From the IMG/VR virus record IMGVR_UViG_3300048833_000310, positions 1 to 36,222 of that record: a DNA stretch of 36,222 bases, one strand, 5' to 3'. The notes beneath the pieces are model-generated. The model was given only the letters and a program-made list of their open reading frames with translations. It had not been told where the DNA came from and did no database searches. The stretch comes from a virus. Shown one piece after another: positions 1 to 6,960 of this stretch (position 1 is the stretch's first letter; each line of letters starts with the position of its first letter). The position numbers and the translations under genes are program-made.

Positions 1-42
1 CGTCGTCCGGCCGGACGACGCGGCCAGGGTGGTCTCCACCCG
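1..42. repeat. Terminal direct repeat, left copy (pairs with 36181-36222)
   Basis: These 42 bases recur at the right end of the window with one difference: G at 17 here, T at 36197 there. The repeat lies inside a plus-strand gene whose reading frame continues correctly when one copy is removed and the ends are joined. This is the usual sign of a circular or circularly permuted phage genome assembled as a linear contig. A true short terminal repeat cannot be excluded from sequence alone. Confidence 0.85.
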
Positions 43-145
43 GCCGCACGCGGACCCCCCGTTCGCGGAGATCGAGCTGCTGACCGGCCAGGCGGCCGGC
101 CGGTCGTGCTTCGTCGAATTCCGGGATCTCTGGGCGGTCGACTGA
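2..145 (+). CDS. Small membrane-anchored protein, C-terminal part of the gene that crosses the genome join
   Basis: This is the 3' part of a 108-residue gene that starts at 35999. Bases 2-42 duplicate its right-end copy. The tail reads ...TRPHADPPFAEIELLTG... and ends FRDLWAVD at a TGA at 143-145. Third positions are overwhelmingly G or C, as in the neighbours, which supports real coding. Its stop abuts, with no gap, the stop of the convergent tail tube gene at 146. The single difference between the two terminal copies makes residue 67 Asp here and Tyr in the right-end copy. I recognise no family. Confidence 0.7.
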   Translation, partial: VVRPDDAARVVSTRPHADPPFAEIELLTGQAAGRSCFVEFRDLWAVD

Positions 146-1081
146 TCAGGTGAACGTGAGGGTCATGTCGGTGCCGGCCGTGGGGTCGATGTGCGAGTGG
201 AGGGTGAGGGTCTGCTCGAAGTCGTCGTCGAGCGGCGACGACTCGGCGGGCACCGAATCGAAATAGGAAGTGCCGTGGAAGTCGAACTTCATCGTGTTCG
301 ACCCGGCGGTCCACACGTATTCGCAGTCCTGCACGGTCAGGGCCTCGTACGCCCCCCGCCGGTCGGGCGAATCCTTGTAGAGGACCTGGGCCACGTGGTC
401 GATGTTGCGGCCGAACAGGCGGCAGGCGGTGACGTAGGGGGACTCGTCCCACCTCGGCTTCACCATGTTCGTCCAGTTGAGGGAGAGCTGCTTGATGTTC
501 GTGGTGGCCGACCCGACCTTGATCGTCGTCAGGTCCTGGAGGCAGTAGGCCGAGGTCGGGTAGGCCGAGAGGGCGGGCTCGGTCTGCGTGTGGGTGGTCG
601 CCGTGCTGCCGACGATGTCGAGCGTGAGGAGCCCCACGTCGCTGTCGTTGTTGAAGACGAGCGAGCCCGACTTCACGATGCAGCCGGTGTACCGCTTCTT
701 CGCGATCGTGCCGTCGGTCGAGTCCTCCAGGAAGTGGTCGAGGGTCATCGACGCGAGCATCCCGGGGCGGATCGTCGTCGTCCACGGGGTGGTCTGCCCG
801 CTGTTGACCAGCTCCAGGGCCCACTTGAGGAGGAGCGGCATGTGGGACACGTAGGCCAGGCATTTGAGCTGGCCCTCGACCGCGTAGCGTTTCGAGATCC
901 GCAGGGCCCGCCGGTTGGCGGCATCGGCCGTCCGGAAGGTCTGGTGGATGTCCCGACGCCGCACCGTGCAGGAGTTGCCCTCGTGCAATCGGAAGGCGAG
1001 GTAGTCGGTGCCCAGGACGGGCGACGTTTTGATGGTGCCGTACGCGGTCTCGGTCGTGACGATCAGCGCTTCGCGTGCCAT
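146..1081 (-). CDS. Major tail tube protein
   Basis: 311 residues, beginning MAREALIVTTETAYGT. The start at 1081 is chosen because GAGGAG lies six bases upstream on the minus strand. The protein is beta-rich, with repeated Thr/Ser strands (for example GCIVKSGSLVFNNDSD and TTNIKQLSLNWTNM), no signal peptide and no membrane segment. Its size and its place after a probable tail-terminator gene and before the tape measure gene (across the genome join) match siphovirus tail tube proteins, which polymerise around the tape measure to form the tail shaft. Assignment rests on order, length and general character, not on a diagnostic motif. Confidence 0.72.
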   Translation of the reverse strand: MAREALIVTTETAYGTIKTSPVLGTDYLAFRLHEGNSCTVRRRDIHQTFRTADAANRRALRISKRYAVEGQLKCLAYVSHMPLLLKWALELVNSGQTTPWTTTIRPGMLASMTLDHFLEDSTDGTIAKKRYTGCIVKSGSLVFNNDSDVGLLTLDIVGSTATTHTQTEPALSAYPTSAYCLQDLTTIKVGSATTNIKQLSLNWTNMVKPRWDESPYVTACRLFGRNIDHVAQVLYKDSPDRRGAYEALTVQDCEYVWTAGSNTMKFDFHGTSYFDSVPAESSPLDDDFEQTLTLHSHIDPTAGTDMTLTFT

Positions 1082-1091
1082 GCTCGGCTCC

Positions 1092-1604
1092 TCAACCCTG
1101 GATCTTGAATTGCCAGCCGAGCTGGCCCTTGCCCACCTGGAGGCCCTTGTCGGAGACGGGCGCGGGGTTAGCCCAACGCATGATGTCGACGGGGGTCCGC
1201 GTCGTGCCCAGGTCGCCCAGCGCGTCGCGGAAGGCCCGCTCCTCGCCCGGGTCGGCCGCGAACACAACGTCGACGACTCGCATGAACAGGTCGACGACGT
1301 CGGTGGCGTCGAAGCCCTTCGCCCAGACCTCGACGCCGAGGATGAGCTTCCCCGACTGGCTGACGTTGTCTCTCATCCCCTCGCCCGCGACGCCGTCGAG
1401 GGTGACCCGCACAAAGGGGCATGCCGTCGCGTCCGGCGTCCACTTCGGGTCGAGGTCGGCCGGGTCGAAGCCGAACTTCCATTTCTTGACGACCCCCTTC
1501 AGCCGCTCGCTCGTCTGGAGCCGTTGGGCGACGAACCGGAAGATCCGGGTGGGGCGGCTCTGGGGCACGCCGGGCAGGTTGGGGTTCGGGACGCAGTCGG
1601 CCAT
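1092..1604 (-). CDS. Putative tail terminator / tail completion protein
   Basis: 170 residues, starting MADCVPNPNLPGV. A GGGGAG ribosome-binding site overlaps the TAG stop of the upstream gene at 1608. The mixed alpha/beta pattern, with an amphipathic stretch near residues 110-140 (FDATDVVDLFMRVVDVVFAA), resembles proteins that cap the tail tube at its head-proximal end. Position immediately upstream of the tail tube gene is the main argument, since tail terminators usually precede tube genes in siphoviruses. No catalytic motif is expected or seen. It could instead be another neck component. Confidence 0.45.
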   Translation of the reverse strand: MADCVPNPNLPGVPQSRPTRIFRFVAQRLQTSERLKGVVKKWKFGFDPADLDPKWTPDATACPFVRVTLDGVAGEGMRDNVSQSGKLILGVEVWAKGFDATDVVDLFMRVVDVVFAADPGEERAFRDALGDLGTTRTPVDIMRWANPAPVSDKGLQVGKGQLGWQFKIQG

Positions 1605-1607
1605 CGG

Positions 1608-2171
1608 CTATCTCCCCTGGCGGCGGTTGAAGACGCCGAACGACTGGTACATGCCCCGCCGGACGCCCCGGACGGCGTTCATCACCTTGCCCTGGATGGT
1701 CGCGTCGCGGTGCTCGCGGAGCAGGGCGACGAGCGATTGCCGCGTCCCGTCGCTGAAGCCCATCACGTCGCGGACGACTCCTGTCGTCCCACCTTTCTTC
1801 CCGTTCCCCGCCTTCCCCTCGGCGTGGTAGGCGAGGATCTCCACCCCCTCGCCGCGCCAGCCGGCGACGGCCCGGAACCCGCCGACGAACGAGCCCACGA
1901 CCTCGGCGAAGAACAGGGCGATGGCCCGGCTCATCTCGCCGAACGGCACGAGCACCTTGCCCATCGCCCCGGCGTACCGGCCGGTGCGGTATCTCCAGGG
2001 CGGGAGGGCGTTGCCCCGGGCGTCGACGCCCCGGAGCCGGTCGGCCCGGTTGCCCTCCCAGAGGAGCTGGGGGATCTCCCGACGCGCGGCGGCCGTGTTG
2101 GCCTTGCTCGCGTTGAGGATCGCGTCGAGCCGTCTCGTGTGCGTGTCGGTCTGGAGGATGCGGACGCTCAT
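1608..2171 (-). CDS. Neck / tail-completion protein
   Basis: 187 residues; its ATG overlaps the stop of the preceding gene by four bases (ATGA, 2168-2171), implying translational coupling. It is basic at both ends, with a glycine-rich central part (GSFVGGFRAVAGWRGEG). The segment GGTTGVVRDVMGF near residue 125 parallels GQTTKIVRDFVGL in the upstream protein, so the two are probably paralogous. Placement between probable connector and tail-terminator genes suggests a head-tail joining or virion morphogenesis role. Family not identified. Confidence 0.5.
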   Translation of the reverse strand: MSVRILQTDTHTRRLDAILNASKANTAAARREIPQLLWEGNRADRLRGVDARGNALPPWRYRTGRYAGAMGKVLVPFGEMSRAIALFFAEVVGSFVGGFRAVAGWRGEGVEILAYHAEGKAGNGKKGGTTGVVRDVMGFSDGTRQSLVALLREHRDATIQGKVMNAVRGVRRGMYQSFGVFNRRQGR

Positions 2172-3049
2172 CGGCCGAAGATCCTCCCGAAGAGGCGTCT
2201 GATCGCCCCGATCGCCCTGGTCGCGACCCCCTGGGCCGGCGCGGCCGGGGGCCTCGGCGGGGCGGCGGTGCGCGGGGTCAGGACGACGGGGGCGTCGTAA
2301 TCGGCGATGCGATACTTGCCCAGGATGTCCGGGTAGCGCTCCAGCAGCTCATCCGCCCTCGACCGGCCCCTCCCCATCGGCGGCGGGGGCACGGGCGCCG
2401 GCGGGTTGGGGATGGCGACCTTCGGCGTCGGCGGCTTCGGGAGGGGCGCCGGCTTCGCCGGGGCGACGGCCGGTTTGGGCGGCTTCGGGGCGGGCTTCGG
2501 CATCCAGGCCCGCCACGCCTCGACGGCCGTCCGGACCGCCCAGGCCAGCCACTTGTCGTTCAGGCCGACGAAGTCGCGGACGATCTTCGTGGTCTGCCCG
2601 GGGAGGCCCCTCCAGCCCTTCAGGCGGCCCCCCTCGAAGTAGGGCCTCCCTTTGCCCGCCAATCCCTTCGCGTGCCAGTACGCGAGCCGTGCGACCTCCA
2701 GGGGCCACGTCCCGACGACCCGGTCGCGACGCGCCTCGGTCGTGCCCGTGGCCACGAACCGGGAGTCGGCCCCCTGCGGCGACATCCCGGGCCCCTGCCA
2801 CTTCAGCCCGCGGTCCCGGTAGCTCTGCCGGGAGATCCCCCGGGCGGCCCGCATCCGGGCGCCGTCGGTGCCCTCCCCGGCCAGGAGCTGGGAGTCCATC
2901 GCGAGCTTCGCCTGGGTGGCCAGGAACGGGTAATAGGCGGCCCGCTGGTCGGGGGTGGCCTTCCGCCACTCGCGGGCGTCGGGGCGAACGTCGGGCCCGT
3001 GGAGAATCCAGCGGGCGACCCCGGGCCGGAGGACTCGCGTCTGCGGCAT
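2168..3049 (-). CDS. Structural neck protein with a proline-rich linker
   Basis: 293 residues from MPQTRVLRPG; the start lies two bases after the stop of the gene at 3052, so no intergenic space exists. Residues about 1-170 look globular and end with GQTTKIVRDFVGL, shared in pattern with the next gene product. Residues about 175-235 are a long Pro/Ala/Lys linker, and the C-terminus is basic (RAIGAIRRLFGRIFGR). A flexible proline linker with a basic tail suggests a virion protein that bridges two components or touches DNA. Function is inferred from its place in the head-to-tail block only. Confidence 0.5.
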   Translation of the reverse strand: MPQTRVLRPGVARWILHGPDVRPDAREWRKATPDQRAAYYPFLATQAKLAMDSQLLAGEGTDGARMRAARGISRQSYRDRGLKWQGPGMSPQGADSRFVATGTTEARRDRVVGTWPLEVARLAYWHAKGLAGKGRPYFEGGRLKGWRGLPGQTTKIVRDFVGLNDKWLAWAVRTAVEAWRAWMPKPAPKPPKPAVAPAKPAPLPKPPTPKVAIPNPPAPVPPPPMGRGRSRADELLERYPDILGKYRIADYDAPVVLTPRTAAPPRPPAAPAQGVATRAIGAIRRLFGRIFGR

Positions 3050-3051
3050 GC

Positions 3052-3843
3052 TCAGCGCCCCGCCACGGTGCAGTCGATCGCGTAATCGCCCAGGCCGTCG
3101 CCGTCGAGGTCCAGCTCGGCCACCAGGGTCTTCGCCAGCTCGTTCGCCCGGTGCTCGAACCGGGCCGACTCCTCGGGCTTGTTCCGGGCGATCAGCGACA
3201 TCGCGTAGCAGGCGTTGATCTCGATCACCTTGGAGGTGAGGATCAACGCCTCGTCGGCCAGCTTCTCCGCGAGCCACCGGTTGCGGCCGAGGCCGTTGCC
3301 GGTCCCCCTCGTCGTCCAGAGGAGCGGCGACCGGCGGGAGCGGTGGCGGTCGGGGTCGTGGGCGTGGAGGATCTCCTCGAACCACTCGCGGGCGTCGGCA
3401 CGCTGCTCCCGGAACCCGGCCTGGTCCTCCTCGGCCTGGATCTCGGCCAGGACGGTCCGGCCGTGCCGCCGGAGCTGGTCGAGGGTGCAGTAGACCGGCC
3501 GGGCCTCGGCCGAGCCGGGCGCGGGGAGGATGGGGAGGACGAATTCGTAGGCCGTGTAGGTCTCGGCCCCGTCCGTGATGCGGACCCTCCCCGGGTAATC
3601 GCCCGGGGCGAGGGCGGCCGTCTGGTCGCCCGTGCCGCTGACGGTGAGGGTGCCGGCCGCCGCGTCGAGCCAGGCCACGGCCGGGCTGAAGGCGACGGCC
3701 AGGTCGTCGCCCGGCCAGACCTGGGCCGCCAGCGGCTCCGACCCGTCGTAGATGTCCAGCAGCAGCGAGCCGCAGGAATCCCGCAGGGTGACCGTCAGGC
3801 TGAAGCCGTCGCCCTGGTACACGGGGGTGATCCGCTCGCCCAT
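3052..3843 (-). CDS. Putative head-tail connector protein with an EF-hand-like loop
   Basis: 263 residues. The first 115 residues are beta-rich (DGFSLTVTLRDSCG, GTLTVSGTGDQTAALAPG), like an Ig-type fold, and the remainder is alpha-helical (LDQLRRHGRTVLAEIQAE and LADEALILTSKVIEINACY), as in small head-tail connectors. Near residue 247 the sequence DLDGDGLGD fits the DxDxDGxxD calcium-loop pattern. Its ATG directly abuts the stop of the upstream small gene (TAA then ATG). The two-part architecture suggests a fusion of a connector-like domain to an Ig-like domain. The connector assignment is tentative. Confidence 0.45.
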   Translation of the reverse strand: MGERITPVYQGDGFSLTVTLRDSCGSLLLDIYDGSEPLAAQVWPGDDLAVAFSPAVAWLDAAAGTLTVSGTGDQTAALAPGDYPGRVRITDGAETYTAYEFVLPILPAPGSAEARPVYCTLDQLRRHGRTVLAEIQAEEDQAGFREQRADAREWFEEILHAHDPDRHRSRRSPLLWTTRGTGNGLGRNRWLAEKLADEALILTSKVIEINACYAMSLIARNKPEESARFEHRANELAKTLVAELDLDGDGLGDYAIDCTVAGR

Positions 3844-3999
3844 TTAGTCCGGCCTCGACTGGGATTGGCTGGGGTCGGGGAGCCGCCGGGCCTCGGTGGC
3901 CGGTCGGGAGTAGGACGCGAAGACGGTGGGGCCCTTCCGGGCCGGGTCGGGGTCCGGGCCGGGGCCCTCCGACAGCTTGCCGAGGAAGAATTGAAGCAT
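3844..3999 (-). CDS. 51-residue hypothetical protein
   Basis: Short frame starting MLQFFLGKLSEGPG and ending QSQSRPD. It starts five bases after the TAA of the gene at 4005, and its stop abuts the ATG of the gene at 3843, so it fills the space exactly. No strong ribosome-binding site is visible; GGACGG lies upstream and reinitiation is likely. The N-terminus is an amphipathic hydrophobic patch and the rest is Pro/Asp/Arg-rich and probably disordered. No family recognised. The tight packing and consistent codon use are the reasons for calling it. Confidence 0.5.
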   Translation of the reverse strand: MLQFFLGKLSEGPGPDPDPARKGPTVFASYSRPATEARRLPDPSQSQSRPD

Positions 4000-4004
4000 G
4001 GGCG

Positions 4005-4889
4005 TTAGTCGATCCGTCCGAGGATGCGGAAAGTCGCCCCCTCGGCCGGCGCCGAGGGCCAGGCCACGGCGAACGTGAAGGCCCGCGTCGACCCGGTGTA
4101 GGAGGTGATCCGCCGGGCCAGGCCGTCGAGGGCCCCGCTCGTGAACATCAGGACCGACCCGGCATAGTGTGTGTCGTTGGAGGAGAGCGCCGACGAGCCG
4201 GCGAAGACGGTGGCCGAGGGGACGGGGCTCGCGGCGACCGCGTCGGCGGCGGTCGCGAACTCATTGGCCACGGCCGACGCGATCGAGGCGGCCGAGGGGA
4301 TGTCCGTCGCGGCGGCCGGGTTGGCCGGGAGGGCGTTGACCTTGGCCAGGATCGCGGCGATCTCCGTGTCGATCAGCCCGGAGATCGTCGAGAGCGTGGT
4401 GATGATCGTGGCGATCTCGGTGTCGATGTACCCGGAGATCGTGGCCTGGCTCGCCGCCGTCGCGTAGCCCGCCGAGGCCAGCGTCCGGGCCTCCATCTCG
4501 GCGTTGGTCGGGGGGTCGTAGGCGGCCAGGGCCGAGGCGGCCTGGGCGAGGACCCCGGCGGCATCGACGGTCGACCGCGAGCCGACCGTGGCGTCGAGGT
4601 TCTCGATCCCCGCCCGGCCGACCGACCAAAGCGCCGGCACGTGCTGCTCATCGACCGTCGTGTCCGTCGTCTTGAAGACCGCCTTGTACTCGCCAACGGT
4701 CGCGGTCGACCCGGACGCGAGAGTGTACTCGTAGAAGCCGCCCCCGACAGCCGTCGCCGACCCGGCGGTGACGACGAGCGTATTGGCCACGTTGTACACG
4801 TCGCAAGTGACGGTCAGGCCGGTCTTCCCCTGCCTGGCGCTGCGGAAGAAGGCGTAGAACGTGATCGAGTTGGAGATTTGCTCGATCAT
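4005..4889 (-). CDS. Virion structural protein with Ig-like N-domain and coiled coil
   Basis: 294 residues from MIEQISNSITFYAFF; AAGGGA stands eight bases upstream of this ATG. Residues about 15-100 form a beta-rich domain (GLTVTCDVYNVANTLVV ... GEYKAVFKTTD). Residues about 130-215 are low-complexity alpha-helix with a repeated phrase (ISGYIDTEIATI, then ISGLIDTEIAAI), as in a trimeric coiled coil. Residues about 240-294 are again beta-rich. Such beta-coil-beta layouts are typical of phage fibres and baseplate or neck appendages. Placed in the head-tail joining region, it may be a neck fibre. Confidence 0.55.
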   Translation of the reverse strand: MIEQISNSITFYAFFRSARQGKTGLTVTCDVYNVANTLVVTAGSATAVGGGFYEYTLASGSTATVGEYKAVFKTTDTTVDEQHVPALWSVGRAGIENLDATVGSRSTVDAAGVLAQAASALAAYDPPTNAEMEARTLASAGYATAASQATISGYIDTEIATIITTLSTISGLIDTEIAAILAKVNALPANPAAATDIPSAASIASAVANEFATAADAVAASPVPSATVFAGSSALSSNDTHYAGSVLMFTSGALDGLARRITSYTGSTRAFTFAVAWPSAPAEGATFRILGRID

Positions 4890-4893
4890 GCGT

Positions 4894-5166
4894 TTATCCC
4901 TTGACCTTGTAGAGGTTGGTGTTGTGCCCCTGGACGACGAGCTGCGCGATCGTCTGCATCGACGCGACGGCCGCCACATATTCGGCGTGCGTGATATCCA
5001 CATCCGATCTCGGCTGGCCCTCGGCGTCGAGCCAGTGCTCGGCGACGGCCTCCGACCCGCCGAGCGCGTTGTATTCGGTCAGGCAGGCGGTCACCCGTTC
5101 GTAGGCGTCGCACATCGCGGCGATGGCGGCGCGGGTCCGGGTGACGTGCGAGGCGGGCTGGGGCAT
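4894..5166 (-). CDS. 90-residue virion-associated protein
   Basis: Starts MPQPASHVTRTRAAIAAM with GAGGAG nine bases upstream. The protein is mainly helical (residues 8-38 and 60-85) and contains DITHAEYVAAVASM, a motif I have seen as a recurring small gene in head-tail blocks of GC-rich phages, though I cannot name a family. It stops five bases before the next ATG. No membrane segment or cysteine motif is present. Probably a small structural or assembly protein. Confidence 0.5.
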   Translation of the reverse strand: MPQPASHVTRTRAAIAAMCDAYERVTACLTEYNALGGSEAVAEHWLDAEGQPRSDVDITHAEYVAAVASMQTIAQLVVQGHNTNLYKVKG

Positions 5167-5179
5167 GGTCGGTCGCTCC

Positions 5180-5953
5180 TCAGAGCGCCAGCGGCGGCCC
5201 GCTGGCGACGTTGCCGGTGTCGGTCAGGTGGTTGCTGCCGTGCGCGTCGGCCCGGGTGACGGCGCCGGTGCCGTCGCTGAATTCGTCGAGGTCCCAGTAG
5301 GAGACCAGGCCCGAGCGCAGGCCGGCGTCGAGGTCGCCGTACCGGAGCCCCCGGCCCGCGTTGTAGAGCTGGGACACCTCGCCCGAGGAGAGGACGCGGC
5401 TCCACATCCCCGCGTTGTCGAGGTCGCCGGTGTAGGAACCGGCGCTGGCCCGGCCGCCGAGGTTGAAGTCCGAGGCGTTGAGGATCGTCCCGGTCAGGGT
5501 CCCGGTGACGGAGAGCGACAGCGCGACGGCGTTGGCGTAGGCGGCGATGCTGGACGACGACGACGACCCGTCGTAGGTGACGACGAGGAAGCGGGGCCCG
5601 CCCTGGGTGAAAGACCCGGCCGGCGACTGGGCCTGGACCAGGTTGTTCGCCCCGAGATCGCTGCGGACGATGACGCTGACGGCCTCGGCCGGGGCAGAGG
5701 CCGACGGGCCGCGCAGGGTGACCGCGAACCCGCGGAAGGTCCCGGACGAGAGCATTTTCGACATGACGAACGGCGTGGTCGAGGCTGAGTAGTTCAACCA
5801 GGCGCTGAACGACCACGCCTGGGTCCGCTCCCAGTCGAACGCGCCGGCCGGCGCCGCGAAGAACTGGCTGGTCGAGGCGAGGACGGCTGAGCGCGCGGGG
5901 ACGCGGCGGGAGGAGCCGAGCGGGCCGAGGGCGCGGGCGAGGGGGGCGAGCAT
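5180..5953 (-). CDS. LamG/concanavalin-A-like lectin-domain virion protein
   Basis: 257 residues. Residues about 40-215 carry the signs of the LamG/pentraxin jelly-roll: SFSAWLNYSAS at the first strand, GFAVTLRG, FLVVTYDGS, then FNLGGRASAG, YTGDLDNAGMWSRVLSSGEVSQLYN. The closing phrase, D-x-A-x-WxRVLSxxEVxxLY, is typical of the family. LamG domains bind carbohydrates or proteins; on a virion this suggests capsid or neck decoration that touches host glycans. It is translationally coupled to an 11-codon upstream frame ending one base before its ATG. The receptor role is inference. Confidence 0.7.
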   Translation of the reverse strand: MLAPLARALGPLGSSRRVPARSAVLASTSQFFAAPAGAFDWERTQAWSFSAWLNYSASTTPFVMSKMLSSGTFRGFAVTLRGPSASAPAEAVSVIVRSDLGANNLVQAQSPAGSFTQGGPRFLVVTYDGSSSSSSIAAYANAVALSLSVTGTLTGTILNASDFNLGGRASAGSYTGDLDNAGMWSRVLSSGEVSQLYNAGRGLRYGDLDAGLRSGLVSYWDLDEFSDGTGAVTRADAHGSNHLTDTGNVASGPPLAL

Positions 5954-5954
5954 G

Positions 5955-5987
5955 TCAGGACTCGCCGATCACGTTCACGGGGGTCAT
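5955..5987 (-). CDS. Possible 10-residue leader peptide coupled to the LamG gene
   Basis: ATG, preceded by GAGAGGA at seven bases, opens a frame encoding MTPVNVIGES followed by TGA; one base later comes the ATG of the LamG gene. The LamG gene has no clear ribosome-binding site of its own, so ribosomes may load here and reinitiate. It could also be a chance frame made by the ribosome-binding site of a decayed gene. Confidence 0.35.
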   Translation of the reverse strand: MTPVNVIGES

Positions 5988-6043
5988 GGGCGGTCCTCTC
6001 GGTCCGGTCGGGTCGGGGTGGGGGCTGGTGCTGTCCGGGCGGC

Positions 6044-6292
6044 TCAGGACTCGGGGTCGGCCAGTTGGACGGCCTTGCGTGCGGCCTTCTTCTCGGCCTC
6101 GACCTGGTCGAGGGCCACGGCCCGGACCCGGCCGGCGACGACGCGGAAGAGGGCCCCCTCGAACTCGGTCGGGCCCTGGGCCGCGATCAGTTCGTAGGCG
6201 GCCTTCTCCGTCGCGTCGGTCTGCCGGTCGAGGTAGGCGCGGAGCGGGTTCGCGGGCGGCCGGGCGGGGCTCTCGGTCGGCTTCTCATCCAT
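6044..6292 (-). CDS. 82-residue hypothetical protein of the head region
   Basis: The start MDEKPTESPARPP is chosen for GAGGA six bases upstream, rather than a longer frame opening at 6361. Residues 20-80 are alpha-helical and charged (AYLDRQTDATEKAAYELIAAQ and VALDQVEAEKKAARKAVQL). It sits between the decoration-protein and LamG genes and is probably a small assembly factor or minor virion protein. No family recognised. Confidence 0.5.
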   Translation of the reverse strand: MDEKPTESPARPPANPLRAYLDRQTDATEKAAYELIAAQGPTEFEGALFRVVAGRVRAVALDQVEAEKKAARKAVQLADPES

Positions 6293-6365
6293 CGCGGTTC
6301 CTCGGTGGGTGCCGGGTCGGAGGGGAGGGAGGGAGGCCCGGGGCGGGAGGGCCCCGGGCATCGGA

Positions 6366-6878
6366 TCAAGTGTTGCGGATGTAGAGGTGGGTGAGGACGG
6401 CCGTCCCCTGGCAGGTGTCCTGGCTCGCCGTCCCGATCCGGCGGATCCGGACGAGGATCGTCGAGCCGACCGCCGCCGAGTCGAGGTTGGCGTTGGCGAT
6501 CGCGAGCGAGCCCAGGACGATCTGCCCCGTGGTCGCGTCGAGGGTCACGTCGACCGTCTGCTCGGTGGCGGCGGCGGCCGTGATGTCCGGCTCGTCGGTG
6601 CCGCTGGCGAGCGTCCTGACCGTGATCCCGAGGCGGATCACCTTGCCGAGGTCGTTCGCGTCCGAGCCGTCGTCCAGGATGCCGGCCTGGAAGGTGAGGC
6701 CGGTCCCCATTGTGTGTTCATTGTTGATCACGACCAGGGCGGTGAAGCCCTGCGCGTCGCTCTTGAGGAGCCGTAGGCCGGCGGTCGAGAACCGCTGGAC
6801 CAGGTCGTTGACCGGGAGCGGCCCGTTCTGGCGGGTGAAGTCGACGGGCCGCAGCACCGCCACCATTTCGTTGGCCAT
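6366..6878 (-). CDS. Putative capsid decoration protein
   Basis: 170 residues from MANEMVAVLRPVDF. The protein is almost all beta (GFTALVVINNEHTM, KVIRLGITVRTLASG, GSTILVRIRRIGTASQ) with no charged helices, as in capsid cementing proteins. It follows the major capsid gene directly; that slot is usually taken by a decoration or head-stabilising protein. AGGA lies about 11 bases upstream, which is a slightly long spacing. A short beta-barrel receptor protein remains possible. Confidence 0.5.
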   Translation of the reverse strand: MANEMVAVLRPVDFTRQNGPLPVNDLVQRFSTAGLRLLKSDAQGFTALVVINNEHTMGTGLTFQAGILDDGSDANDLGKVIRLGITVRTLASGTDEPDITAAAATEQTVDVTLDATTGQIVLGSLAIANANLDSAAVGSTILVRIRRIGTASQDTCQGTAVLTHLYIRNT

Positions 6879-6917
6879 GAGACTGTCGTTCCTGCTTGGA
6901 AGGCTTCGGGGAAGACG

Positions 6918-6940
6918 CCGGGGGGCCACGAGCCCCCCGG
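6918..6940 (-). terminator. GC hairpin between major capsid and decoration genes
   Basis: Perfect 9-bp stem, CCGGGGGGC with GCCCCCCGG around a five-base loop, about 20 bases after the capsid stop. No U-run follows on the minus strand, so it may be a partial terminator or an RNA-stabilising 3' hairpin that helps set capsid protein level above downstream genes. Confidence 0.45.
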
Positions 6941-6960
6941 CCGATCAGCCCATGAACAGA

